Positions 11,703 to 24,232 are shown, counted from the first letter of the stretch. The stretch is 64,000 bases of DNA from Neoaquamicrobium sediminum (GCF_013240295.1 NZ_JABETK010000002.1:1054001-1118000), one strand, 5' to 3'. Notes: generated by a model not told the origin, from the sequence alone. Numbers and translations are program-made.

Positions 11703-12806
11703 ATGACCGATACGGGCGAACTTTTTCAACTGCCGCTGAAAGACCTACACGAGGCCGCCGGTGCGCGCTTCGGCGGGTTTGCCGGCTGGTCGATGCCGAT
11801 CACCTATCCGCTCGGCGTGCTCAAGGAGCACCTGCACACGCGGGAAAAGGCCGGCCTTTTCGACATTTCCCACATGAAGCTGTTCCTCGTGACAGGGTCA
11901 CAGGCGGCCGCCGCGCTGGCGCGCGCATGCCCGCTCGATCCCGCTGCGCTGAACGAGGGCCAGTCGAAATACACCTTCTTCCTGAACGACGAGGCCGGCA
12001 TCCTCGACGACCTCATCGTCACCCGTCTTGGGGCGGAGCGCTTCATGGTCGTCGCCAATGCTGGCAACGCGGCCGCGGACGAGAAGCATCTGAAGCAGGT
12101 AGCCGCCTCCTTCGACTGCACGGTCGAGCCGCTTGAGCGCGTCTTCCTGGCGTTGCAGGGGCCTGCAGCCGAAGGCGCACTCTCCAAGGCCGGCCTCGAT
12201 CTTTCGGCACTGACCTTCATGCACGGGCTGGAGCCGCGTGAAGGCTGGTTTGCCAGCCGCTCCGGTTATACCGGCGAGGACGGATTTGAGATCGCCCTGC
12301 CCTGGGCCGAGGCGAAAGCCTTCGCCGAAGCTCTGCTTGCCGACGAAAACGTCGAATGGATCGGGCTCGCTGCCCGCGACAGTCTGCGCCTCGAAGCCGG
12401 GCTTTGCCTTCACGGACAGGACATCACATCGGAGACCACCCCGGTCGATGCCGGCCTGATGTGGGCGATCGCCAAGCCGCTGCGTGAAAACGGCAGTTTC
12501 ATCGGCGCAGACGCCCTGCGCGCGGCACTTGCGGCAGGGCCACGGCGCAAGCGCGTCGGACTGAAGCCCGAAGGCCGTCAGCCGGTGCGCGCGGGCGCTG
12601 ACCTGTTCGACGGCGACGGCAATCCGGCCGGCAGCGTGACCTCCGGCGGCTTCGGCCCTTCGGCAGGTTTCCCCGTCGCGATGGGCTACGTCCCCGCCGC
12701 CCTCGCGGCCCCTGGCAGCAGACTTTTCGCTGAGGTGCGCGGCAACCGCGTGCCGATCGAAATTCATCCCCTTCCCTTCACGCAGCATCGCTACCGCAAA
12801 GGATAG
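11703..12806 (+). CDS. gcvT: glycine cleavage system T-protein (aminomethyltransferase)
   Basis: Transfers the methylene carbon from the aminomethyl-lipoyl H-protein to tetrahydrofolate, releasing ammonia and giving 5,10-methylene-THF. The 367 residues begin after TGGAGGA. Family features are GGFAGWSMPITYPLG, FDISHMKLF near residue 55, the folate-binding RSGYTGEDGFEIALP and AARDSLRLEAGLCLHGQDI. It is the first gene of the riboswitch-controlled operon; gcvH follows after six bases. Confidence 0.96.
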   Translation: MTDTGELFQLPLKDLHEAAGARFGGFAGWSMPITYPLGVLKEHLHTREKAGLFDISHMKLFLVTGSQAAAALARACPLDPAALNEGQSKYTFFLNDEAGILDDLIVTRLGAERFMVVANAGNAAADEKHLKQVAASFDCTVEPLERVFLALQGPAAEGALSKAGLDLSALTFMHGLEPREGWFASRSGYTGEDGFEIALPWAEAKAFAEALLADENVEWIGLAARDSLRLEAGLCLHGQDITSETTPVDAGLMWAIAKPLRENGSFIGADALRAALAAGPRRKRVGLKPEGRQPVRAGADLFDGDGNPAGSVTSGGFGPSAGFPVAMGYVPAALAAPGSRLFAEVRGNRVPIEIHPLPFTQHRYRKG

Positions 12807-12812
12807 ACCCCG

Positions 12813-13181
12813 ATGGCAACCACCTATTTCACCGAAGATCATGAATGGCTGCGCGTCGAGGGCGGTGTCGCCACGGTGGGCATCACGGATTACGCGCAGG
12901 AGCAGCTCGGCGACCTCGTTTTCGTGGAACTGCCCGAGGTCGGTAAAGCCTTGTCCAAGGGGGACGCGGCCGTCGTGGTCGAATCCGTCAAGGCTGCCTC
13001 CGACGTCTACGCACCGGCCGACGGGGAGATCACGGAAGTCAACGACAAGCTTTCGTCCGACCCGGCGCTGGTCAATTCCTCAGCCGCCGGCGACGGCTGG
13101 CTCTGGAAGATGAAGCTTGCCGACGAAAGCCAGCTCGAGGGCCTGATGGATGAGGCCGGCTACAAGGCGATGATCGGCTGA
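12813..13181 (+). CDS. gcvH: glycine cleavage system H-protein
   Basis: Lipoylated shuttle that carries the aminomethyl group between the P-, T- and L-proteins. At 122 residues the length is normal. The lipoyl-lysine is K60 in [16 protein letters not shown]-terminal [19 protein letters not shown] and [12 protein letters not shown] are characteristic. It lies between gcvT and gcvP in the same transcript. Confidence 0.97.
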   Translation: MATTYFTEDHEWLRVEGGVATVGITDYAQEQLGDLVFVELPEVGKALSKGDAAVVVESVKAASDVYAPADGEITEVNDKLSSDPALVNSSAAGDGWLWKMKLADESQLEGLMDEAGYKAMIG

Positions 13182-13192
13182 AGGACGAAATC

Positions 13193-15993
<2,801 letters not shown>

Positions 15994-16047
15994 GCGCAAT
16001 TTCTCCCGCCGCTTGTCGGAATGACCGGCGGCGATACGTCCTCGGGT

Positions 16048-16070
16048 GGCAGGGGCGGCATGCCCCTGCC
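16048..16070 (+). terminator. hairpin after gcvP, possible terminator
   Basis: A perfect nine-base-pair stem, GGCAGGGGC pairing with GCCCCTGCC around a five-base loop, 55 bases after the gcvP stop. It lacks a proper U-run (CTTCC follows), so it may only be a transcript-stabilising or weakly terminating hairpin. Confidence 0.4.
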
Positions 16071-16103
16071 CTTCCAACCCATACGAGGATGAGGAGAAAA
16101 CCC

Positions 16104-16637
16104 ATGGAAACCCGCACCGCGCCGCGCTCCGTCGCCAAGGACAAGAACAGCCCTCTGCGCCAGATCACTCCTTGTCTCTGGTTCGACGACAAGGCGGAGG
16201 ATGCAGCCAACTTCTACGTTTCGGTCTTCCCCAACTCACACATCAGGACGACCAGTCGCTACGGCGCCGAAGGCAAGGAGATCCACGGCAAGGAAGAAGG
16301 CACGGTGATGACCGTCGCTTTCACGCTCGATGGCCAGGATTTCGTCGGCCTCAATGGCGGGCCGCACTTCACCTTCGATGAGGCGGTCTCGTTCCAGATT
16401 CCGTGCGCAGACCAGGAAGAGGTTGATTATTACTGGGCCAGGCTCAGCGAAGGCGGCCAGGAAGGCCCCTGCGGCTGGGTGAAGGACAGGTTCGGCCTGT
16501 CCTGGCAGGTGGTGCCCAACGCTATGTTGGAAATGATGCAGGATACCGATTCCGCAAAGGTAGCGCGCGTCACAGCCGCGTTCCTGCAGATGAAGAAGTT
16601 CGACATCGCGCAACTGCGCGTGGCCTTCGAAGGCTGA
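16104..16637 (+). CDS. VOC family protein, PhnB/3-demethylubiquinone methyltransferase-like
   Basis: Protein of 177 residues in the PhnB-like branch of the vicinal oxygen chelate superfamily (Pfam 3-dmu-9_3-mt). Substrate unknown; the family name does not imply ubiquinone methylation. Supporting segments are ITPCLWFDDKAEDAANFYVS, VFPNSHI, GGPHFTFDEAVSFQI, CGWVKDRFGLSWQVVP and the C-terminal VTAAFLQMKKFDI. The ATG at 16104 follows GAGGATGAGGAG. It is probably monocistronic, with parE and a small reverse-strand ORF beyond it. Confidence 0.88.
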   Translation: METRTAPRSVAKDKNSPLRQITPCLWFDDKAEDAANFYVSVFPNSHIRTTSRYGAEGKEIHGKEEGTVMTVAFTLDGQDFVGLNGGPHFTFDEAVSFQIPCADQEEVDYYWARLSEGGQEGPCGWVKDRFGLSWQVVPNAMLEMMQDTDSAKVARVTAAFLQMKKFDIAQLRVAFEG

Positions 16638-16659
16638 GCCCCGGCGAAGCCGGTCGTCG

Positions 16660-16890
16660 CTAGACGATCGGCGCGCCCACGACCGGCGCGGCATGTGCCG
16701 GCATTGGCGATTGCGTGGGCGGGAGTTCGGCCTCCGCCCGCGCCAGACGTACCGCGCCGAATGCCAGCGCGAAAGCAGCCGCAAAGATCAGTGACCGACG
16801 GAGCCAACGCGGCAGTCCGCCCGCCTGCGTGGTGTCCACTGTGGCCGGTACCGCGCCGCTTCCAACCGTTGCCATAGTTCCGTGTTTCAC
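16660..16890 (-). CDS. small single-pass membrane protein, hypothetical
   Basis: Possible 76-residue protein with one hydrophobic segment (SLIFAAAFALAFGAVRLA, about residues 33-50) flanked by arginines and ending in a Pro/Ala-rich tail. A GTG start at 16890 has AGGGG upstream; an internal ATG at 16875 is an alternative. No family is recognised. Opposite orientation to both neighbours. Real gene status is uncertain because it rests on composition and topology only. The 260 bases between it and parE hold nothing else I can identify. Confidence 0.45.
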   Translation of the reverse strand: MKHGTMATVGSGAVPATVDTTQAGGLPRWLRRSLIFAAAFALAFGAVRLARAEAELPPTQSPMPAHAAPVVGAPIV

Positions 16891-17152
16891 AGCCTTTGCC
16901 CCTGCACTTTTGCCGTTTTTGTGTTACGGGCGAAGCTGGAGGCGAAAGCTGAACAAATTCGTCCCCTGAGGCGGCACAAAAGGGGCTTATTCGTCAGGCT
17001 GGTTAGGCTTCGGTAAGACCGATCCGTAAAATTGGAGCCATTCGACACGACCGCGGCCCCGGCCGCGAACGTATCAGGAACTCCCGTCGCCTTGACCGCC
17101 GAACCGTGGCAGTATCGGCAGTGATTCGCGGCACATCGAACGACAGGCATTC

Positions 17153-19211
17153 ATGGACGACGCAAACGACCTCTTCGCCAACCTCGCCGACAGCCCTGCC
17201 CCGCAGCGCGCGCCTGCGCGCCCGGCAGACCCGCTGGTGCAGGCCGCCAAGGCAAAGCAGCCGCAGCAGAAGGATGGTAGCGAAGGTTACAGCGCGGCAG
17301 ACATCGAGGTTCTGGAAGGGCTGGAGCCGGTGCGGCGCCGGCCGGGTATGTATATCGGCGGCACCGACGAGAAGGCGCTTCACCACCTCTTCGCCGAAGT
17401 GATCGACAACTCGATGGACGAGGCCGTCGCCGGCCATGCGACCTTCATCGAGGTCGAGCTGGACGCCGAAGGCTTCATCACTGTCACCGACAACGGCCGC
17501 GGCATTCCGGTCGACCCGCATCCGAAGTTCAAGGACAAGTCGGCGCTCGAAGTCATCATGACGACGCTGCACGCCGGCGGCAAGTTCGACTCCAAGGTCT
17601 ACGAGACGTCGGGGGCCTGCACGGCGTCGGCGTCTCGGTCGTCAACGCGCTATCCGACGTGCTCGAAGTCGAGGTCGCGCGCGGCCGAAAGCTCTACCGT
17701 CAGCGCTTCTCGCGCGGCGTGCCGCAGGGACCGCTGGAAAACCTCGGCGACGTGCACAACCGGCGCGGCACGCGCACGCGCTTTCATCCCGACGCGGACA
17801 TTTTCGGGAAGAACGCGAAGTTCGAGCCGGCGCGGCTTTACCGCATGGCCCGTTCCAAGGCCTATCTCTTCGGCGGCGTGGAAATCCGCTGGTCGTGCGA
17901 CCCGGCTTTGATCCCCGAAAAGGACGAGACGCCGGCAAAGGCCGTCTTTCACTTTCCCGGCGGATTGAAGGATTATCTGGCCGCATCGCTCGGCTCCGAC
18001 TTCCAGGTGACCCGCGAAATCTTCGCCGGCAAGAGCGAGAAGCAGGGCGGCCACGGCTCGATGGAGTGGGCGGTCACCTGGTATGGCGGCGACGGCTTCC
18101 TGAACTCCTACTGCAACACCATCCCGACACCGGAGGGCGGCACCCACGAGATGGGTTTCCGCAACGTGTTGACGCGCGGGCTGAAGGCCTATGCGGATCT
18201 GGTCGGCAACAAGCGCGCCTCTGTCGTCACCGGCGAGGACGTGATGATCTCGGCCGCCGGCATGCTGTCGGTGTTCATCCGCGAACCGGAATTCGTCGGC
18301 CAGACCAAGGACCGGCTGGCGACGGTGGAAGCCCAGCGCATCGTGGAGACTGCGATCCGCGACGCCTTCGACCACTGGCTCGCCGACAATCCGCAGGAAG
18401 CCTCCAAGCTGCTCGACTGGGTGATCGCGCGCGCAGATGAACGCGTACGCCGCCGCCAGGAGAAGGAAGTCAGCCGCAAGAGCGCGGTGCGCAAGCTGCG
18501 CGCCTGCCCGGCAAGCTGGCCGACTGCACGCAGGGTGCGGCGCAAGGCGCGGAACTCTTCATCGTCGAGGGCGACTCGGCCGGCGGTTCCGCCAAGCAGG
18601 CGCGCGACCGCGCCAGCCAGGCCGTGTTGCCTCTTCGGGGCAAGATCCTGAACGTAGCCAGCGCCGGCCACGACAAGCTTTCGGCCAACCAGCAGATCGC
18701 GGACATCATTCAGGCGCTGGGCTGCGGCACACGCTCGAAATACCGCGACGAGGACCTGCGCTACGACCGCATCATCATCATGACCGATGCCGACGTCGAC
18801 GGCGCCCACATCGCCTCGCTGCTGATTACTTTCTTCTACCAGGAAATGCCGCAGCTCATCAAAGGCGGCCATCTCTACATGGCCGTGCCGCCGCTCTATC
18901 GCATCAGCCAGGGCGGCAAGACGATGTATGCGCGCGACGACGCCCACAAGGACGAGCTCGTCAAAAACGAATTCACAGGCCGCGGCAAGATCGAGATCGG
19001 CCGCTTCAAGGGCCTTGGCGAGATGATGGCCGGCCAGCTCAAGGAAACGACCATGGACCGGCGCAAGCGCACGCTGCTGCGGGTCGATGTGGACGAGACC
19101 GATCCGGAAGGGACGCGCGCGTCCGTAGATGCGTTGATGGGCACCAAGCCCGAAGCCCGGTTCCGCTTCATCCAGGAGCGTGCCGAGTTCGTCGAAGAGC
19201 TCGACATCTGA
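17153..19211 (+). CDS. parE: DNA topoisomerase IV subunit B, two frameshifts
   Basis: ATPase subunit of topoisomerase IV, which decatenates daughter chromosomes with ParC. About 686 residues. The GHKL ATPase has [22 protein letters not shown] and [15 protein letters not shown]. The TOPRIM domain has [15 protein letters not shown] and [15 protein letters not shown], and the C-terminus is [18 protein letters not shown]. Two single-base losses break the frame. A G5 run at 17611-17615 should be G6, and lies inside the invariant GGLHGVG loop. A base is missing near 18503-18504 just before LPGKLADC. The gene should be essential, so both are probably consensus errors. GyrB is the alternative; [20 protein letters not shown] favours ParE. 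Confidence 0.92.
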
Positions 19212-19242
19212 GCCGCCCCCTTTCGTAAATCAGGAAATCACC

Positions 19243-19566
19243 ATGCCTCTGAGGATTGTCTACGTCTCCACGCTCGAGCAGCATGTGACCGAGGCCGAAC
19301 TTGCCGCACTCGTCGAAAAGGCTGCCGCCTTCAACACGAGCCATGGCATCACCGGCATCCTCGCCGTCGAGGACAGGCGCGTGTGCCAGATTCTCGAAGG
19401 TCCGGACGCCGCCGTCGATGCGCTGTTCGCGTCCATCAAGCGCGATGACCGGCACGCCGGCATCGTAGAGCTCGTACGCCACGGCATCGACGCAACCACT
19501 TTCGATGACTGGGGCATGGTTCGTCGCGGCATGCTCGACATCGTCGTGGCCGCCTACGCGGCATAA
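19243..19566 (+). CDS. BLUF-domain blue-light sensor (FAD-binding), single domain
   Basis: Short BLUF protein of 107 residues with no output domain. The flavin-site residues are all present with exactly the spacing of AppA: Y7 in IVYVS, N31 in FNTSHGITG, Q49 in VCQILEGP, W90 and M92 in FDDWGMVRRG (AppA Y21, N45, Q63, W104, M106). Blue light should switch the hydrogen-bond network around FAD and signal through protein-protein contact. It starts 31 bases after parE on the same strand; the partner cannot be inferred. High confidence in the fold, none in the output. Confidence 0.9.
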   Translation: MPLRIVYVSTLEQHVTEAELAALVEKAAAFNTSHGITGILAVEDRRVCQILEGPDAAVDALFASIKRDDRHAGIVELVRHGIDATTFDDWGMVRRGMLDIVVAAYAA

Positions 19567-19605
19567 GACGGGAGCGGCAAACCGCCGGTCCCGTCTCTCG
19601 CTTGG

Positions 19606-20985
19606 TCAAGCCCGCGCAGCGCTGTGGCCGTCTCGCCGGATACGCCGGATGATCAACCAGTCGACCAGGAGCATCACGATCAGCGATGCTCCGACCAGCG
19701 GAAATATCACGCCACCGAGGAAAAGGATCGCCAACAGACCGCGAAACACGCGCTGATCGGATGGCTCCGGTGGCACGCCGAGTGAGCCGGCCGGGCGCCG
19801 CTTCCACCACATGATCCCGGCCGCGACCGACATCAGCACGATCGCCGCACACACGACGAGCAGGAAGAGCTGGTTCGCGAGACCGAACTGCTGGCCCATG
19901 TGGACGTTGATGCCGAACTCCAGCCATTTGCCGAGCGGGCCGTAGTCGGCGTAGCTCATGTCGATCAGGGGTTCGCCGTTATATCGATCGAGATGGACGA
20001 CCCGCTGCTGCGCGAGATCGTCGGGATAGACGGAGCCGGTAAACACGCCCGTCGGCGTCGTCGGGATATTGACGGCATAACCGCGATGCAGCCCGAGCCG
20101 GTCGAAAGTCGCGACCGCCTGATCGAGACCGATGCCGGCACCGGCGTCGGGAGCCGGGGATGATTCCGGCACACGAGCCTGCTCAAGCGACCAACTCGTC
20201 TGCCCCAGATGATGGAGATGTTCGTCCGACATCGGCACAGCCACGCGCACGCCTGCGGGGTAGCCGAAATTGTTCCCGTTCGCCCATTCGTTGACCTTGC
20301 CACCCCAGACATTGGACCACGGCATTCCGGTGATCGCGAGAAACACGATGAAGAACCCAACCAGGATCCCGGTAACTGCATGTGTATCGCGCCAGAACAT
20401 CCGGTTGCCCGGCTTGCCCCGCACCGTGAGCACGCCGCCCCTGCCCTGCCTTCGCGGCCACCAGAGATAGATGCCGGTGCCGACCAGAAGGATCGCCCAT
20501 CCGCCGGCAATCTCGATGACGCCGCGTGCGACAGGCCCGAAATAGCGCAGGCTGTGAAGATAGCGCACCGTCCACATGACGGTACCGCGATCGGCAAGCG
20601 AGCCGAGCACTTCGCCGCTATAGGGGTCGACATAAACGGCCAGCCGTTCGCCGCCGTCTGTATTGATGGTTATCTCGGCTGAGAGATCCGCGCGGGGCGG
20701 ATCGGTATACTTGACCGCGGTGCCCGGATGGGCCGCCACAGCGGCGGCCACCATCGCCGATGGCGCAACGGATTCGACGCCCTGCTGAATTTCGACCTTC
20801 TTGAGATCTGCATGAAGGATGGCGTCGAGCTCATCGCGGAACAGATAGAGCGCGCCGGTAACGGCAAGCGTGATCATGAAGGGCAGGACCAGAAGGCCTG
20901 CGTAGAAATGCCAGCGCCAAACGGCGCGATACAGATCGGTGGACGAGCGCGCGGCCGTCCCCATCTCGCTTGATGAAAGTGTCAT
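19606..20985 (-). CDS. PepSY-associated TM helix protein (PiuB-like)
   Basis: Inner-membrane protein of 459 residues, PepSY_TM family, often found with siderophore or metal uptake and proposed to act in reduction or trafficking at the membrane. Predicted helices include FYAGLLVLPFMITLAVTGAL (near 30-50), WAILLVGTGIYLWWP (near 165), GILVGFFIVFLAITGMPW (near 205) and two more near the C-terminus. The first helix is preceded by WRWHFYAG, the conserved start of this family. It lies 66 bases downstream of a DUF2946 gene, probably in one operon. No TonB receptor is present in the window. Confidence 0.88.
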   Translation of the reverse strand: MTLSSSEMGTAARSSTDLYRAVWRWHFYAGLLVLPFMITLAVTGALYLFRDELDAILHADLKKVEIQQGVESVAPSAMVAAAVAAHPGTAVKYTDPPRADLSAEITINTDGGERLAVYVDPYSGEVLGSLADRGTVMWTVRYLHSLRYFGPVARGVIEIAGGWAILLVGTGIYLWWPRRQGRGGVLTVRGKPGNRMFWRDTHAVTGILVGFFIVFLAITGMPWSNVWGGKVNEWANGNNFGYPAGVRVAVPMSDEHLHHLGQTSWSLEQARVPESSPAPDAGAGIGLDQAVATFDRLGLHRGYAVNIPTTPTGVFTGSVYPDDLAQQRVVHLDRYNGEPLIDMSYADYGPLGKWLEFGINVHMGQQFGLANQLFLLVVCAAIVLMSVAAGIMWWKRRPAGSLGVPPEPSDQRVFRGLLAILFLGGVIFPLVGASLIVMLLVDWLIIRRIRRDGHSAARA

Positions 20986-21051
20986 TGTGGTCTCCAGATG
21001 TGCGAAAACGCCGCTGCGTGCCCGATCTGGTCGCAGCGGCCGGTTCGTTCG

Positions 21052-21450
21052 TCACTGGGAGACGGCGGGAGGTCCGCGTGCTTCTGCGGTCAGTCCGGCC
21101 TCGGCCGAAGAGACGACGGTCGACCGAAGCGGAAAGGGTGCCGCAAGACAGAGGTCGCGCGCGTACGGGAAGGCCTCGGCGATGCCGGCCACGACCGGCC
21201 CCGTCGCACAAGCTACCTGGCAAAGGGTGGAACAACAGTCGCGGGCGAGGTTATTGAGAGGGTGGTCGGTGTCGCCTTCGACCGCCCCGTCCACCGAACA
21301 GATCACGAATGCCGGGCCGAATGAATCGGCTGCCATCGTGCTCTTTGCATAGACCGAGACGAGGCCTTGCAGCAGGATCAGATAGACGAGCAGGCCGGTG
21401 GCAAGCCACGCCACCAGACGATCGCGCCAGATTGTCCTGATACCCCTCAT
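21052..21450 (-). CDS. DUF2946-like small membrane/secreted protein
   Basis: About 132 residues from the ATG at 21450 (a TTG at 21501 is a longer alternative). One N-terminal hydrophobic helix (LVAWLATGLLVYLILLQGLV) is followed by a Cys-containing region with FVICSVDGA and CCSTLCQVAC. This resembles the DUF2946 pattern seen beside metal-uptake and PepSY genes. It is probably transcribed with the PepSY protein downstream. The cysteine cluster suggests metal or heme handling, but that is inference. Confidence 0.65.
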   Translation of the reverse strand: MRGIRTIWRDRLVAWLATGLLVYLILLQGLVSVYAKSTMAADSFGPAFVICSVDGAVEGDTDHPLNNLARDCCSTLCQVACATGPVVAGIAEAFPYARDLCLAAPFPLRSTVVSSAEAGLTAEARGPPAVSQ

Positions 21451-21526
21451 CAAGGCCGCATGACAGAAAACCGCGCCGGTGTCACTGCGACATCTGTTCA
21501 ATCGGCGGCGTGGAGCATCCGTCTAT

Positions 21527-22669
21527 TCAGGCTGCCGCGATCGCCAGTGCGTGAGAGCGCGCATTCTCGCGCAGAACCTCAAGGTGAATTGCCTTGATTA
21601 GGGCGGCCGTTTCGCGGTCGCGCTCACTCGGCCCCGACTGCCCTGGCGCGGCATTGACCTCGCCCAGCATCAGCCAGGTCACCTCCTGCGCCCCGGCGAC
21701 GCGTTTTCCGGTGGCGACCTCTCGCCATACCTTGAGCGCGCGCAGGAAGACCGCGTGCAGCGTTTCGACAAGGCCGGCCGAGCGGAAGAGAGCCGTCACG
21801 GCGACATCCCGGCCGGAGGCCAGGATCGCCCGCACACGTTCCTCGGACTGGCCAGTCAGCGCCATCAGTACGGAACCGAAGAAATCCACCTTGCCATGCG
21901 CAATCGCGCGGATGAGAAAGCTGGCCGTGAGCTCGCCACGCAGACGCAGATGCTCGATGAGCGCGGCGTGCTCGCCACGCGCGGTCTTGTCGAGCAGTGT
22001 CAGCGAAGCGCGCTGGCACGCCTCGCGGGTAACGCGCTCGGCACGCGCCTGCCCCATTAGCGCAATCACCAGCGGCGACGTCTTCAATGCCTCGCCAAGT
22101 TTGACGAGCAGCATGTGCCTGCAGTCACCCGGCAGACGCCGGTCGTTCAAAAGTGTTTCGCGCAGCGCGGCCTGATGGCCATGGCGCTCCGCCATCCGGC
22201 GAAAAGACAGCGAAGCGATGTCCGCCCCGCCGTTGCGGGCAAGAACAACACAGGCCTCTAGTTCGCCCACTTCGGCTATCGCCGCCGCCAGGCTCATGGA
22301 AACCGACGCACGTCCCGCAATCAGGCTCTGGATCGGGCCGTCGGACGCCGCGACCCGGTCGATCAGATCCGCATCGGTAAGCAACGGCGAACGTACCAGA
22401 ACCGGGGCCGCAACCTCCTTCTGGTCCGAAGCCAGCGCGGCGATGATCTGCGGCGGCGCGTAGCGGCTCATCGACAGCGCCTCGGCCAGCGCTGCGCGCA
22501 CCTTGGGCGACGGATCGTCGAGCAGGAGCGTCAGCGCCGCCTCTGCCTCGCACCTGTCCTCAAAGGGAAGCTGATGATCGACAAAGGCACGCGCCAGCGC
22601 GGCTGCGGCCGCCTCTCGCTCTGCAACCCGCGCACTGCCGACCCATCTGAGAAACTGTCTGATGACCAT
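21527..22669 (-). CDS. DUF2336 family protein
   Basis: A 380-residue, all-helical HEAT-like protein typical of alphaproteobacteria; no biochemical function is assigned. Family landmarks are the N-terminal repeats (VRAALAEALSMSRYAPPQII, PVLVRSPLLTDADLIDRVA), GELEACVVLARNGGADIAS and LTASFLIRAIAHGKVDFF. No signal peptide or membrane span. Transcribed alone; the genes on either side are an unrelated membrane pair and a divergent MaoC gene. Confidence 0.88.
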   Translation of the reverse strand: MVIRQFLRWVGSARVAEREAAAAALARAFVDHQLPFEDRCEAEAALTLLLDDPSPKVRAALAEALSMSRYAPPQIIAALASDQKEVAAPVLVRSPLLTDADLIDRVAASDGPIQSLIAGRASVSMSLAAAIAEVGELEACVVLARNGGADIASLSFRRMAERHGHQAALRETLLNDRRLPGDCRHMLLVKLGEALKTSPLVIALMGQARAERVTREACQRASLTLLDKTARGEHAALIEHLRLRGELTASFLIRAIAHGKVDFFGSVLMALTGQSEERVRAILASGRDVAVTALFRSAGLVETLHAVFLRALKVWREVATGKRVAGAQEVTWLMLGEVNAAPGQSGPSERDRETAALIKAIHLEVLRENARSHALAIAAA

Positions 22670-22786
22670 TTACGCCTGCGCCCGACCTCGCTCAACTCCC
22701 GGTGGACGCTAGAGAAAAATGGTTTACGAACGGTTCACCATGCCTTTTAACCGACCGGAAACCATAGCCGCAGGGAGGGAATTTCC

Positions 22787-23239
22787 ATGGCTGGGCTTTA
22801 TCTGGAGGAGTTCGAGGTCGGGCAGGTCATCCGCCATGCATTGACCCGTTCGGTGACGGAGAGCGACAATGTGCTGTTCTCGGTCATGACCATGAACCCG
22901 CAGCCGCTCCACATCGATTTCGACTACGCGGCGAAGTCGGAATGGGGCAAGCCGCTCGTCAATTCGCTTTTCACGCTCGGCCTGATGATCGGCATCTCCG
23001 TTCACGACACCACGCTCGGCACGATCGTCGCCAATCTCGGGATGACGGATACATCGTTCCCGCATCCGGTTTTCCACGGCGACACGATCCGGGTCGAAAC
23101 GGAAATCCGCTCGGTGCGGGAATCAAAGTCGAAGCCCGACCGGGGCGTCGTCGAGATGGAACACCGTGCCTACAACCAGCAGGGCGATCTCGTCGCCCGC
23201 TGCCTGCGGCAGACGATGGTGCAGAAGAGGCCTGCCTGA
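22787..23239 (+). CDS. MaoC family dehydratase
   Basis: Hot-dog fold enoyl-CoA hydratase-like protein of 150 residues. The hydratase signature is NPQPLHIDFDYAAKSEWGKPLVNSLFTLGLM, carrying the catalytic Asp/His pair in modified form; HPVFHGDTIRVETEI follows. The stop codon overlaps the start of the next gene (TGATG), so the pair is translationally coupled. Together with the CitE-like partner it probably acts on a dicarboxylyl-CoA; the exact acyl-CoA is unknown. Confidence 0.88.
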   Translation: MAGLYLEEFEVGQVIRHALTRSVTESDNVLFSVMTMNPQPLHIDFDYAAKSEWGKPLVNSLFTLGLMIGISVHDTTLGTIVANLGMTDTSFPHPVFHGDTIRVETEIRSVRESKSKPDRGVVEMEHRAYNQQGDLVARCLRQTMVQKRPA

Positions 23240-24095
23240 TGCGTTCGCTGCTGTTCGTCCCCGGCGATCGGAGCGCAAGCTCGCAAAGGGCCTGTCATCC
23301 GGCGCGGATGTGCTGATCGTCGACTTGGAAGATTCCGTTTCAGCCGACAACAAGCAGGCCGCGCGCGAAACTGCGGCAGCATTTATCGCATCGGAAAGGC
23401 ACGGGCCGTCGATCTATGTCCGCTTCAACGATCTTTCGACCGGCCTGATCGACGACGATCTTGCCGCCGTGATGAAGGCCGCGCCCACAGGCGTCATGCT
23501 GCCTAAATCGAACAGCGCCGACGATGTCGGGCGCCTCGCAGTTCGCCTGCGCGTTCACGAAGCCGAAAACGGGCTCGCCGATGGCGTGACGAAGATCATC
23601 CCGATCATAACCGAGACGCCGCTGGGCACATTGAACGCCGCGACCTACCGACAGGCCGGCGCGCGGCTCGCGGGCCTGACGTGGGGCGCGGAGGATTTGT
23701 CCGCTGAGATCGGCGCGGCCGACACGCGAGACGACGAAGGCGCCTATACCGACGTGTTCCGCTTCGCACGCGTCTCCACCATTCTGGCCGCGGGCGCGGC
23801 GGAAGTGGCGGCGATCGACACCGTGTTCCCCGATTTCCGCAACGAAGAAGCATTCCGGCGCGACTGCCTCGAAGGTATGCGCGATGGCTTCACCGGTCGC
23901 ATGGCGATCCATCCTGCACAGGTTCCGATCATCAACGAGGTCTTCACCCCGTCGCAGGAGGCGGTCGCTCATGCCCGTGCCGTGGTCGCGGCCTTCGCGG
24001 CGGCGGGCAACCCGGGCGTCGTGGGCATAGACGGCAAGATGTACGACCGCCCTCACCTCAAGCGGGCGGAACGGCTTCTGGCACGGGCGCTCTGA
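23239..24095 (+). CDS. CoA ester lyase, HpcH/HpaI (CitE-like) family, frameshifted
   Basis: TIM-barrel lyase related to citrate lyase beta and malyl-CoA/citramalyl-CoA lyases, about 285 residues. The start MRSLLFVPGD is the family signature. A missing T at about 23268 breaks the frame; restoring it gives GDSERKLAKGLSSGADVLIVDLEDSV. Later parts are intact: the metal-binding glutamate region PIITETPLGTLN, WGAEDLSAEIGA and MAIHPAQVPIINEVF. It overlaps the MaoC gene start-stop, so the two likely form a two-step CoA-ester pathway. Confidence 0.88.
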
Positions 24096-24232
24096 CGGGT
24101 GACGGCAATCTTCCTGCCGGAAGCCAGGCCCGGTCCATTCGAGCGCGCGGGTTTTATCCGCCCGAGGGTTGGCCCGCCGCAACCTGCCCGTTAGAAAGGC
24201 GCGCGAGTCAATCTGCCCCGGAGATATGCCTG

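Noticed and set aside
17153..19211. parE as a pseudogene
   Set aside because: Both breaks are single bases in conserved motifs and all domains are otherwise intact; the gene is normally essential.
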